DNA from: Muscardinus avellanarius
Taxonomy: Eukaryota > Chordata > Mammalia > Rodentia > Gliridae
Direction of reading: 5' to 3'
DNA: 64,000 nt
NCBI GenBank assembly: GCA_963383645.1
Contig: OY726557.1
Location: forward strand, 128,244,103 to 128,308,102
This document shows positions 23,311-33,880 of the stretch, piece after piece (position 1 is the first letter of the stretch; every line of letters starts with the position of its first letter). Under the pieces are notes generated by a model. That model worked only from the letters and a program-made list of their open reading frames with translations, made no database searches and was not told the origin of the DNA. Position numbers and translations under genes: made by a program.

Positions 23311-23872
23311 TGTCTATTCACTAATGAAAAACTTCTTTCTAAAGTAAGAAGGATAGAGAGAAGAAGGGAGGAGGGAGGAAGGAGGAAAAGTCAATAAAGA
23401 CCTAGAGATTCAATTAAGAGTGTAGGTATCTGCCAGCTTTTATTAGCTCCAACTTTGACTTACACTGCTAAGGTCAGCAAATGGTCAGGAGGAAGCAGGG
23501 GATCAGAGGGAGGAATGACATTAAAGTCTTCAGCAGAGAAAACATCAAGTTCCTAAATGGTTAAGAAGGTACAATTGGCCCTCATGACAGGAAAAATCAC
23601 AGGTAATTACCAGGAAAGGATAAAGTTCTCTACAGCCCTCCAACTAGCATGAGGAACTCTCCTACCGCTTTATGATGTGTCCAGCTCCCCACCAAAATCC
23701 TTTTAGGTAACTATTCTTCCCCACAGATATGCACAATTTATAGAGAAAAGAAAGAGCTGTTGAGACAACTTGATATAAAATAAGACAGGATGTCAAGTAT
23801 GTGTAAGCTGTATTTAGTAACACTGTATTAAAAAATATTAACCTTTGTCTGGATGTGATTTTCTTTCACTAG
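23311..23872. other. Unique sequence, nothing supported
   Basis: It contains a short purine-rich patch at about 23345-23390 and otherwise no recognised feature. Confidence 0.45.
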
Positions 23873-24306
23873 TGCTATGGTTTGAATCTGGAATGTTTCT
23901 CAAGGATCATGTGTCAAAGACGGTTGCAGCAATGTTCAGAGGTTGAGCTTTGGGGAAGTGAATGGATTATAAGGTTAGTAACCCATTCAATTGATTAATT
24001 CATTGGTGAGATCTTATCTGAATGGGTTGTGAGGAGGTAGGTCCCAGTTGGAGAAAGTAGATCAATGGGGACAGAACTTTAAAGGGTAGTTTTGACCCTG
24101 GGCTCACTTGAGAACCCTCTTGCTCTCTCCTCTCCTCCTCCTCCTCCTCCTCCTCCTCCTCCTCCTCTTCCTCCTCCTCCTCCTCCTCCTCCTCCTCCTC
24201 CTCCTCCTCCTCCTCCTCCTCCTTCTCTTTCTATCTCCTTCCCTCCTGGCTTTCTCTTTTGTTGTTATTCTCATATATTTTGTCACAGCGATAAAAAAAC
24301 ACAGTA
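23873..24306 (+). mobile_element. MaLR-type solo LTR containing a CTC microsatellite
   Basis: It starts tgctatggtttgaatctgga and has the internal aatgttcagaggttgagctt and gagatcttatctgaatgggt blocks. It ends ttttgtcacagcgataaaaa. The pyrimidine-rich part normal for this family has grown into the (CTC)n tract at 24126-24226. No internal retroviral-like coding sequence remains. Confidence 0.8.
24126..24226. repeat. (CTC)n microsatellite within LTR
   Basis: About 33 ctc units occur with two interruptions. Polyproline, polyleucine and polyarginine frames through it on both strands are translations of the repeat. Confidence 0.97.
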
Positions 24307-25439
24307 GGAAATACACACACAGACACACATTTTAAAGAAAATAATAGGCATGAGAATTTGTCCATGTTTATTGATATACATTGTTCTAGAATGTCCTCAA
24401 AGCAAACTGATTAGATTAATTTTATAGTTTGTGTTTTAGAACTGAGGAAATGGATGTCAGTTGAGTCGCTGCCTTCTTTGAAATAGGCCAGCTGATATCT
24501 CTTCATATCCAGATCACATGTCTTTGGAGTGTACTTATAGTCAGTACTACACCCATGCATGAAACACATATTTATTTAGCATTTATTCTACAGCAGTGAC
24601 TGTTCTAGAGACCAGGGATGTCATGTTAATAAGGGTTCCCCATTTTCTGTTCATCTTGAGGACCCTGTGTAGATGGTATTGTTTTGGTTTGCTTACTCAT
24701 TTTCTTTTTAGGCCAAGATTTCTTCTTGATGCTTCTCAGTCACATGTACCCAAGAGAGTTACATTATTTTGGTTTCATCCAATTTATTAAGTACCTGTTA
24801 TGCAGACACTGCAGATGCATAAATAAGCCTATAATAGTGGGAGTTGAAAAGAGATGAATTTCAGAATTAAGAAAATAATAGGGATTCTGGTAAATAATAG
24901 GGTAAATTGAACCATACCTTCTCATAAAACACCACTAATTTTAAATTGAAAGCATGCAAAAGATATAAGACCAAAGGATTAATTTAATAAGATAAGAAAA
25001 AGATCAATAAAGAATGGGATTAAATGTAGGCAAAAAGAACAGAGTTAGATTAGAAAAACTTGACTTAGCTTAATAGGGGAAAGCTGACAGCTTAGTGACA
25101 ACAGAAAACATGGCTAGCTGATGGTAATACCAGTTTGTGTTTTAGAATGCTACAAATGCTCAGAGTAAAAGAGCTGTGGCCTGTCAAGAGTCAGGGTTAC
25201 TGGAGGAACTCTGAATGGGGGTTTGGTTGACAACCCCTATGAAGTACCTGTTAATTTCCAGGTCTTATCCCCACCCCACACAACAGATGACAAGACATTC
25301 CTTACTTTTGTGGATCACTTGTACTTTATGTTATGGAGGAGTTGAATTAGAGAGATTTTTGCTTAAGGGACAGTGAAAATTCCTAAGAGAAGAGGGCAGC
25401 ACTGAAATCATGTGAATTAAGCAATGGTCTTCCTTGAGT
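24307..25439. other. Unique sequence with a faint ancient repeat
   Basis: Near 24565-24640, acatatttatttagcattta and gactgttctagagaccaggg resemble the common ancient mammalian repeat block of the tgccaggcactgttctagg type. The rest is unassigned. Confidence 0.4.
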
Positions 25440-26045
25440 TCCCCTCCCTGCCCTGCAGTTTCTTATCTGGCTTTTTGGTGGAAAGCTCTGACTGGGCATT
25501 ACAGAGTGGGCTGGTCCTAGTGATGTGATTCTAATGAGCAGAATATGGTGACGTGATGGCATGTCCCGTGTAAGTTACAGAACCGTGACTCTTGTCTTTC
25601 TAAAACTCTTGTTGGCACTTCATCTTGACTTCCCATTTGCTTGATATGATAAAGCAAGCTATGGAGAGGCTCAAAGAGAATGAGAAACCTGCATCCAACA
25701 ACCTCTGAGGAAGGGAATCCTGCTCACACAAGTGACCTAGGAACAGACCCTTCTCAATCTCGCTCTAAGATGACTGCAGACAGTGGGGTGACCACATCAT
25801 GTTTTTCCAGGGCTGAGCAGTTTTACAGGACAGATGACAACATTCAGGATTAAAACTGGGAGAGTTCTTGAAAGTCTGAGATGGTTGTTTGGCCCATTTA
25901 TAAGAGATTTACTCAGAATTCTCAACTAACCTGCTCCCATATTCCCAACCACAAAGACTGAGACAATGAATATTATTTGAAGCCACTAAGTTCTTGGCCA
26001 ACTTGTTACATAGCAATATTTAAGCAAGCTGACTTCCAGTAGACT
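25440..26045 (+). mobile_element. Probable MLT1-type (MaLR) LTR, diverged
   Basis: The blocks agcaagctatggagaggctc, agaaacctgcatccaacaac, gaagggaatcctgctcacac and the 3' part gaagccactaagttcttggc with ttgttacatagcaatattt follow the order of this LTR class. Divergence is high and the left end is uncertain. Confidence 0.55.
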
Positions 26046-26702
26046 GACAGCCAGAGTTAAATTTTCAGAACAGATAAAACAATGACAAAGAAGGTCCATT
26101 TTTCCTCTAGACAGAAGATTCCTTATCAAAATCATAATATTCCTGCCCAAATATTCCCCAAGTTAGTCTACTGCTACCATGATATATCTGTGCACCAGAC
26201 TTTCTTAAAGGAATTTAATGTCTCATTTTTAAGTAAACTGGCAAAAAAGTTAAAATGATATTTTAAAGAGAGCTTTTAATATAAAGGTCAAATAACAAAG
26301 GAAACAAATGAGAACAATAAATCAAAGGGAAGAGAGACCACTTCAACAGAATCTCCAATGTTCCCAAGAAGACACTCAGAAATATAAAGTGTACCCATGA
26401 AATCTGTACAAATGCTATAGAAAGGAGCATTAATATAAGACATAACCCTAGAAATGGGGAACAACATGAAAGATACTAAACCTTCACAAAAATATTAAAA
26501 GATAAAGACTTTTTTTTCTCAGAAAGTTGAATAAAAAGATAGAATTTGGTATATAAAAGTGGAAAAAGAAAACATTGGTTTCTAAGTCTCATAAGAATTC
26601 CAGAAAAACAACATAAATTATTTTTTAAAATGTCTAAATACAACTTGAAAGGGACCAGCAAACACTCAACACAATAAATGTGAAAAAAAATCACATTATA
26701 AG
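26046..26702. other. Unique AT-rich sequence, nothing supported
   Basis: No repeat or gene is recognised. The 105-codon minus frame at 26476-26793 runs partly into the SINE and has no recognisable domain. Confidence 0.45.
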
Positions 26703-26919
26703 AAATAAATACCCAGGCATGATGGTGCACGCTTGTAATCCCCGCGCTTGGGAGGTGGAGACAGGAGGATTGCGCAAATTCGAAGACAGCCACCCTGGCT
26801 TAAGAGACCCTGTTTCCAAATAAAATATATAAATAATAGGTCTGGGAGTGTAGCCTGGAGGTAGAAGGGCTTCCAGGAACCCCAGAACCACCAAAAAAAA
26901 AGGAAAAATAAAATAAATA
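26703..26919 (+). mobile_element. Young B1-dID SINE of the variant subfamily
   Basis: It starts cccaggcatgatggtgcacg and has gtaatccccgcgcttgggag, then gcttaagagaccctgtttcc, the tail ggtctgggagtgtagcctgg and gggcttccaggaaccccaga. The 9-base word aaataaata lies on both sides (26703-26711 and 26911-26919), consistent with a target-site duplication although low in complexity. Confidence 0.93.
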
Positions 26920-28694
26920 TTGAAGAATTTTTTTAAATTTTTATTGGTGCATTGTATTTATATGTCATGATGGAGGGAAAAAAAAACTTGTGTAGACATA
27001 AATACACACATCACCCAGCCATCCCCCACCCAGTCTCCACCCCACTCCCTCCCATCCCTCCATCTCATGCTTGGCTTCATGGTTCACTATGATATGAATT
27101 AGTACATCATGGGCCTTAAAGAGTTTCCTTCTCCCCTCCCCCATCCCCACAGTTAGGCTGCCTTATTTACTCTTCTACAGGATCTCCTTTTTCACCTCAA
27201 GTTCCTCTTATGAGCCCTTTCACGTTGTTCTCACATATTAGGGAAAGAAGCCGATTCCTTACTATTTGTGACTAATCTCGCTTGCATAATGTCCTCAAGA
27301 TCCATCCATTTCCCTGTAAATGCTACAATTGTGGGTTTTTTTGTTTTGTTTTGTTTTATTTAAAGGCTGAGTAAAATTCCATTGTGTACATATCGCACAG
27401 TTTTGCAATCCATTTATCTTTTGATGGAAATCTTGGCTGGTTCCATAGTTTGTCTATGGTGAATTGTGCAGCTATGAAGATAGATACAAATGCATTAGTT
27501 TGGTAGTTTGGTTTCTTTCCTTTTGGGTAGATACCCAGAAGTGGTATTGCTGGATCGAATGGTAGATTTGTTCCCATTCTTTTGAGGATTCTCCATACTG
27601 TTTTCCAAAGTGGTTGCACTAATTTGCAATCCCACCAACAATGTTTTAGAGTTTCCACGTCTCATTCTCACCAGCATCTATTGTTTGCATTTTGAATGGT
27701 TGCCATTCTAGTTGGGGTAAGGTGAAATCTCAGGGTAGTTTTGATTTGCATCTCTCTGATTGCCAATAATGTTGAGCATTTTTCCATGTATTTTGACCAT
27801 TTGAATTTCTTCTTTCATGAAGTGTCTGTCTATTTAGTTCACTTGCCCATTTTTTATTGGATTTTTTTTAGTGTTGAGATTCTTGAGTTCTCTGTATATT
27901 CTAGATATTAGTCCTCTATAGGAGGAGTAGGTGGTGAAAATCTTCTCCCATTCGGTTGGCTCTCGATTGAGGTTCTTGACAGTTTCCTTTGTTGTATAGA
28001 AGCTCTTCAGTTTCATGCAATCCCATGTATTGATTTACCTTTTAGTTTGTTGTGCCTTTGGGGTCTTGTTAAGAAAGTTTTTATCTGTGCCTATGTGTTG
28101 CAGTGTTGGACCTATGCCCTCTTCAAGGAGCCTCAAGGTCTCTGGTCTAATTTTCAAGTCTTTGATCCTTCTTGAATTGACTCTTGTTCAGCTTGAGAAA
28201 GTGGGATTAATTTCTAGTTTTCTGCATATGGTTAACCAGTTTTGCCAACACCATTTGTTGAACAGGCTATCTTTTTTGCAGTGTATGTTTTTGATCCCTT
28301 TGTCAAAAATCAATTGGCTGTAAATGTGTGGACTTGTTTCTGGGTTTTCTATGCTGCTCCTTTGGTTTATGTATCTGTTTTTGTGCCAGTACTATGCTGT
28401 TTTTATTAGCATTGTAGTATAGTTTAAAGTCAGGTATTGTGATTTTTCCTGCATGGATTTGTTGCTGAGAACTACTTTGACTATTCTGGGCTTTTTCTTG
28501 TTTCAAATTAATTTAAGGACTGCTTTTTCTATGTCTGTGAAGAATGATCTTGGTAATTTAATAAGTATTGCATTGAATCTATAGATCACTTTTGGAAGGA
28601 TGACCATTTTAATGATATTTATTCTGCCTATTCATGAGTATGGCAGATCTTTCTATCTTCCAAGATCTTCTTCAACATCTTTTTTCAATATTTT

Positions 28695-28706
28695 ATGATT
28701 TTCTTT
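28695..28706. repeat. Left target-site duplication of inner L1
   Basis: The word atgattttcttt recurs exactly at 31464-31475. Removing the interval between the two copies rejoins the outer ORF2 in frame. Confidence 0.9.
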
Positions 28707-28859
28707 TTTTTTATTGGTGCACTGTATTCATGCATCATAGTAGGATACATACTTTTGTAGACATACATGCACACTTTTCCCAGTCAGCCCCCACCCAATC
28801 CCCACACCATTCTCTCCCTATCCCTCCCTCCCATGCTTGGCTTAGTAGTTGACATCTAG

Positions 28860-29035
28860 TATTATGGCAATTTATCTAAAATTAAAAATGATAATCTCAC
28901 ATAACAGTTTCATTTGTCTGATACCAAGCTTTTGATGACTTAAAGATAGCATTTCAATATTTCTTTTTACTTTCTTTCTTACCAGAGAATATTTTTTCTA
29001 TTTTTTAGGTGAAACTATCATATATTTATATATTT
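28860..29035. other. Unassigned AT-rich segment inside composite L1
   Basis: This stretch lies between the L1 3'UTR block and the antisense L1M block. I recognise no repeat family. It may be genomic sequence carried along with the L1M piece. Confidence 0.4.
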
Positions 29036-29743
29036 ATTTTTCAGAAAAAAATCTATCCTAATATGGAATATGGAGTCTAGGTACCCAAAACGATCTTGAA
29101 AAAGAACAAAGCTAGAAGATATATATTTTCTGATTTCAAACCATATAAAGCTACAATAATTGAAACAGTGTAGTACTATTCTAAAGGCAGATATATAAAC
29201 CATTGGAGTTAAATAAAAGCCTAGAGCTAAATTCTTCCCTATATTGTCAAGTTATTTTTGACAAGGTTTCCACGAACATTTGGTGGTGGAAATGATAATC
29301 TTTTAACTAAATATTGTTAAAAAATAATAATTACATGAAAAAGAATAAAATTGGACCCTTACCTAATCCCATATACAAATATTAACTCAAAATAGATAAT
29401 AGACCTAAATATAAATCTTAAGACTATAAACTTTTAGGAGAAAATCTGGGTCATAAAACCTCACAACATTGAAATTGGCAGTGATTTCTTGGTTATGATT
29501 TCAATGGCACAGGCAACAGAGGAGTATACAGACTCCCTAAAAAATAAAAAAAAAATAGTATATCCAAAGACAATGTAAACAGAGTTAACAGTTACTAATA
29601 GAATGGGATAAAATATTTCCAATTGCTATATCTGAAGGTATATTAATATTCCAACTAGAAATCCTAAAAATTAACAACAATAAAGGCAAACAATACCATT
29701 TAGAGATAGGTAAAAGACTAACATAAATAATGAATCTCCACAG
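29036..29743 (+). mobile_element. Ancient L1M ORF2 segment inside composite L1
   Basis: The blocks aaaacgatcttgaaaaagaa, gaataaaattggacccttac, caaatattaactcaaaatag and ggataaaatatttccaattg occur in ORF2 order on the plus strand. They match old mammalian L1 but carry many stops. Its divergence is clearly greater than that of the surrounding L1, so it is not simply an inverted piece of the same element. Confidence 0.8.
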
Positions 29744-29753
29744 ATAACCAATC

Positions 29754-30716
29754 TTAATTGTCTGTTGGATGGAAACTCTTGTTTCTCTGGTTCTGGTGTG
29801 TGTTACCTATATCTTCTTTGTAGTTAATCTCTTTGAGTATTTTCTCTAGTGCTGGTTTTGAAGACATAAATTCCTTCAGTTTCTGTTTGTCATGGAAGCT
29901 TCTTATTTTTCCATCTAATTTGATAGAAAGTTTTGCTGGGTAGGAAATTTTTGGCTGGAAGTTGTTTTCTTTCAGAGTTTGGAATATGTTACTCCAAGCC
30001 CTTCTGGCTCTCATGACTTGGTTTGGGAAGTCTGGAGTGATTCTAATTGGTTTGCCTCTGAATGTCACTTGGCCCTTTGTTTTTGTTGCCTTTAAGATTC
30101 TCTGCTTGGCTTCCACATTGGTCATTTTGACAATTATGTGGCGTGGGGATCCTCTTCTCCGATCCTGTCTAAAGGGAGTTCTATAAGTTTCCTGGACCTG
30201 TGTATCAACCTCTTGCTCTATGTTTGGAAAATTTTCTGCTATTACTTCTTTTAAGAGATTGTTGATCCCTTTGGTTTCACTTTCTTTTCCCTCCTCTATT
30301 CCAATTATTCTTAGGTTAGCTCTCTTAAAATGGGCCCATATTTCTTCAATATCAGATTCCTGCTGTCGGATATTTTTTTCTAGATTAGAAACTATGAGTT
30401 CATTTTTGAATTGCTCATCTTCTAAGAGCGAGATTCTGTTCTCCATGTGTTCTAATCAGTTGTTTGTGCTTTGAATTGAGGCCTTTACTTCATTAATTGC
30501 ATCCTTTATCTCTTTTTGGCTCTCTCTGAGTTCTTTTCGAAGCACCTCTATTATTTCTACAGTTATTTTCCTGATTTGATCTTCTAGAAATCTCTGATTT
30601 TCTGTTTTATCGGGTTCTGATGTTGTGGGGTTGTGGGCATTCATTGCTCCAGTATTATTCCTCTTTCCCATGATTTCCGATGTTTGTGCCTTCTCTGGGT
30701 TCTTCCCTTGGGTCAC
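29754..30716 (-). pseudogene. L1 ORF1 (RNA-binding nucleic acid chaperone), one premature stop
   Basis: About 320 codons, close to the usual mammalian L1 ORF1p length. ORF1p forms coiled-coil trimers that coat L1 RNA. The N-terminal part is rich in charged residues with heptad-like character (KELRESQKEIKDAINEV). The central RRM-like part contains ANLRIIGIEEGKE and SPRHIIVKM. The C-terminal domain contains ITPDFPNQVMRARRAW and NFQPKISYPAKLS. A TGA at 30456-30458 interrupts an otherwise open frame between residues 86 and 88. No frameshift is seen. The start MTQGKNPEKAQ is the first Met of the frame. Confidence 0.92.
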
Positions 30717-31463
30717 TATGACTTCCCTTAAGGTGTTCTGGATCTCGAGTCAGTAGTATCTCGGACCCCACTACTCCTTTACTGGGTTTTATCACAGAGT
30801 CTCCGACCCAGAGAGTCGATAGAGGCTGCTTTAGACTGTGGGGGGTGCCAGGTTGCACGTTCTCCTATGGTGTGATATCTCTGCCACCGCCCCTCCCCCA
30901 CTGGGTCAAGTCCCAGGGAGTACAGTACTGGGATTTCTCCTCTGTGGCCCGCAATTTGACTCACTGTTCTTGAGTACGCAGATGTAGCTGTACCTGCCTC
31001 GCTGAATTCTCTGCTGCTGCCGCCGGTGGCAATATGGCGCCGCTGCTATGCCCTCGGCTATGGGGCTGGCGTTTTTCTTCTTGATTTTGATTTCTACTCT
31101 GAATCCCTGCAGCGTGTGCTGAGCTCGGCCACTGGGAGCTTTAGATGCTCTCTGCACGGAGAAATCCCGCCTAGCTGTTACGCAGTGGCTCACCTCTGCT
31201 TGCTGTAGCCATCCCGTGAATTGGCCGGTGCCTCCGGCAGTATGGCGCTGCTGCCGCGTCTGTAGCGTCCTCGGGCGCGAGGCCGGTGTATCTCCTCTGT
31301 GGCTCTGTTCTCAGTCCGCTTTCTCTCTGGAGCCTGGTGATTTTTTGTTTCACTGGTGATGGTGTTTTCTGGCTAGAAAGGCGCTGATTTTGTGGTAATG
31401 GAGATTTGTTGTTAGCGGGGCTCTTAAGCCCCGCTTTTCTCGGTCGCCATCTTCCCGGAAGTC
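30717..31463 (-). promoter_or_regulatory. L1 5'UTR with internal promoter and duplicated units
   Basis: GC-rich and the most CpG-dense part of the window. L1 5'UTRs act as internal pol II promoters, with YY1 sites near the 5' end; here gaagatggcg is at the terminus. Two further ggcartatggcgcygctg boxes on the plus strand (31028 and 31237), with related flanks about 209 bases apart, suggest a tandem duplication. A 9-base-pair hairpin lies at 31414-31435. Small frames here (for example 31026-31208) are not genes. Confidence 0.75.
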
Positions 31464-32605
31464 ATGATTTTCTTTGTAGAGATTTTTTTACCTCCTTGGT
31501 TAAGTTTATTTCTAAGTATTTTATTTTTTGTGGGAGATCTTGAGTGGAAGTGTGTTTTTAATTTCTTTTTCAGTGGATTTATGGTACGTGTATAGAAAAG
31601 ATTCTGATTTTTTAAGATTGATTTTTGTATCCAGACTCTGCTGAATTTGTTGATCAGTTCTATAAGCCTTTTGGTTGAGTTTGTTGGGTCTTCTAGGTAT
31701 AGTATCATGTCATCTCCAAATAGTGAAAGTTTGAGTTTTTCTTTTACTATTTGTACTCCTCTGATTTCCTTGTCTTGCCTTATTGCTCTGGCTAGGGTCT
31801 CTAGGACTATATTGAAGAGAAGTCGTGATAATGGTCATCCTTGTCTTGTTCCTGTTTTTAGGGGGAATTCTTTAAGGTTTTTCCCATTTAATATAATGTT
31901 GGCTGTGGGCTTATTATAGATTGCCTTTTTGATGTTGAGATATGTTCCTTCTATTCCAATTCTCTGCACTGCTTTTATCATAAATGGATGTTGGATTTTA
32001 TCAGATGCTTTTTCAGCATCTATTGAAATGATTATCTGATTTTTGTCTTTGGTTCTGTTTATATGGTGAATTACATGGATTGATTTTTATATGTTGAACC
32101 AGACTTGCATCCCTGGGAGGAACCCTACCTGGTCGTGATTTATGATTTTCTTTATGTGTTTATGAATGCATTTTGCTAGTATTTTGTTTAGCAGTTTTGC
32201 ATCCAAATTCATGAAAGATATAGGCCTGTAGTTCGCCTTCTTTGAACTGTCTTTATTTGGTTTTGGTATTAATGTGATGTTGGCTTCATAGAATGTATTT
32301 GGGAGAGTTTGGTTTTTTTCTATTTCACAAAATAGTTTGAGGAGTATTGGCATTAGCTCTTCTACATAGGTTTTATAGAATTCACTTGGGAAACTATCTA
32401 GACCTAGGATCTTCTTTGATGGTTGGCTCTTTATTGCTGTTTTAATCTCTTTGATTGTTAGTGGTTGGTTTAAGTGTTCTATTTCTTCTTGACTCAGTTT
32501 AGGAAGGTTGTATTAATCTAGAAAGTTGTCAATTTCCTCCAGATTTTCCATTTTGTTGGAGTATAGTTTTTCAAAGTAGTTCCTGATAATCCTCTGGATG
32601 AAGAA

Positions 32606-33544
32606 AAATTTATATCATAAAAAATTGGAGCACTATGAATAAAGACAGTAACCTAAAACAGTTGGAAAGGAGAAAAATTTTTATGTTGCAACAGATCAAG
32701 AATGAGAAGAGTATCAGATGCCCCAGAAGTATAAATGGATTTTAGAACATAACAGTAACAATACATAAACATTTTCATGATACTCCAAGAAAATTCTGGC
32801 TAAATAATACAATTCTCCTTCAAATAAAACCTCAAAAGCTAGAAGGTGGCTTGTTAGTGGGGAAGCACACAGGTAAATGTTAGATTGTAGTTCCTAGAGG
32901 TTTGACTACATCATGTGAATGATTCCAAATCTCCTTTAAACTTTATATCTACCTTCATGTCAGACTGCAAATTGTCTAGGAAATGATGGCTTTTCCTCCC
33001 CATCCTCCTGAAAAATTCCCCACCAATGCTGATTGGCAGCTGCTAAACTGGCAATGCATGCAGGGAGGAGATTCTAGGAAGTGTAGTTCTCTGCAATTCA
33101 GAGGCCATCCATGACAAGACAATGATGATGGCAGACAGACAACATACCAAGCTAGCTCTGCACATGTTTTAAACCTGTGCCACTAGTGGAAGCCTCCCAT
33201 GTTTCAATATTTGTTCAACATCTTGAGTCTCCTGTTATATAAAACCTACTTTTTCAATGTAGGAACATGCCCCTCACCCTCAACAGGGGAAATATATCTC
33301 CCAGCTTCCCTTGTGGTTGGAGACCAAATGGGTGTTTTAGGTTCCTTATTCAGATACACTGTGAAATTCTAATATCAGTGAAAAAGGGCAGAGCACAGAA
33401 CATATGATTTCCCCACACAGATTAAACCAACCTTATTCTGAGCTCAGCTAAGACTGCACATTTCTGTTTTGAAAGCTGCTGATCACTAAAGATGCAGCAC
33501 TTGCCCTGGTACACACCACAGTGGTTGATACATGGACCCACTGT
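32606..33544. other. Mostly unique; possible LTR remnant near 33280-33450
   Basis: The blocks atctcccagcttcccttgtg and ttggagaccaaatgggtgtt resemble a MaLR/MLT-type internal LTR segment, but too little is clear to assign it. The rest shows no feature. Confidence 0.35.
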
Positions 33545-33880
33545 GACTGAAGGCTGGGCCCACAGGTGGTATTCTTAGGAGATGGTGGAATCTTGAGAGG
33601 TGGGGCATAGTGGGAGGACCTTGAGTCATTCTGGGCATAGCCTTTGAGAATATCATGGGATTCCCATTTCTTTCTTTTTGTTTGGCTATGCATGCTCTTC
33701 CATGCATGTACATCTCTCCACTATGATGTGTTGCAACAAAGACAAAAGTTCCTCATTAGAACAGAGTCAAAGCAGATCTTACACCATTGAGCCTTTAAAA
33801 CTTGAGGTAATTAAACATTTTTACCTTAACTGTTAGCTTTCTAAGGTTTTATTATTATTATTCCTGTTGTAGTAACACAG
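33545..33880 (+). mobile_element. MaLR-type LTR, diverged
   Basis: It shows gaaggctgggcccacaggtg, agatggtggaatcttgagag, gtggggcatagtgggaggac and a 3' part with taacacagg-like termination. This is the same block order as the other MaLR LTRs in the window, with extensive decay. Confidence 0.55.

Larger units (their letters stand above)
28707..31463 (-). mobile_element. Composite L1: 5'UTR and ORF1, no ORF2, foreign middle, 3'UTR
   Basis: Read on the minus strand, the element begins gacttccgggaagatggcga, a full L1 5' end with a YY1-type aagatggcg box. It has a GC-rich 5'UTR (31463 to about 30717) and ORF1 (30716-29754). It then switches to about 700 bases of ancient L1M in the opposite orientation (29036-29743) plus about 175 unassigned bases, and ends with about 150 bases of L1 3'UTR (28858-28707). 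Exact 12-base target-site duplications flank the unit. ORF2 is absent. A half-L1-like or chimeric source transcript, or replacement after insertion, could explain it. Confidence 0.85.
26928..32598 (-). mobile_element. 5'-truncated L1 (ORF2 and 3'UTR), split by an inner L1
   Basis: Two pieces, 26928-28706 and 31464-32598, read as one continuous minus-strand ORF2 from before the reverse transcriptase core to the C-terminus and 3'UTR. Visible motifs include [20 protein letters not shown] at the start of the RT domain, [10 protein letters not shown] at the catalytic box, and a C-terminus with KHCWWDCKLVQPLWKTVWRI and IPLLGIYPKGKK. Stops and frameshifts break it into several frames, so it is a dead copy. 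The words tgaagaa at 26921 and 32599 may be a short target-site duplication. The SINE at 26703 lies immediately beyond its 3' end. Confidence 0.93.

Noticed and set aside
24092..24335. Polyproline, polyleucine and polyarginine frames
   Set aside because: They come from the CTC repeat inside an LTR.
27356..28506. Minus-strand frames with reverse-transcriptase-like C-terminus as a host gene
   Set aside because: These are broken pieces of L1 ORF2.
31414..31435. Rho-independent terminator (GC hairpin followed by T-run)
   Set aside because: This is a bacterial signal. Here it lies in an L1 5'UTR of a mammalian genome.
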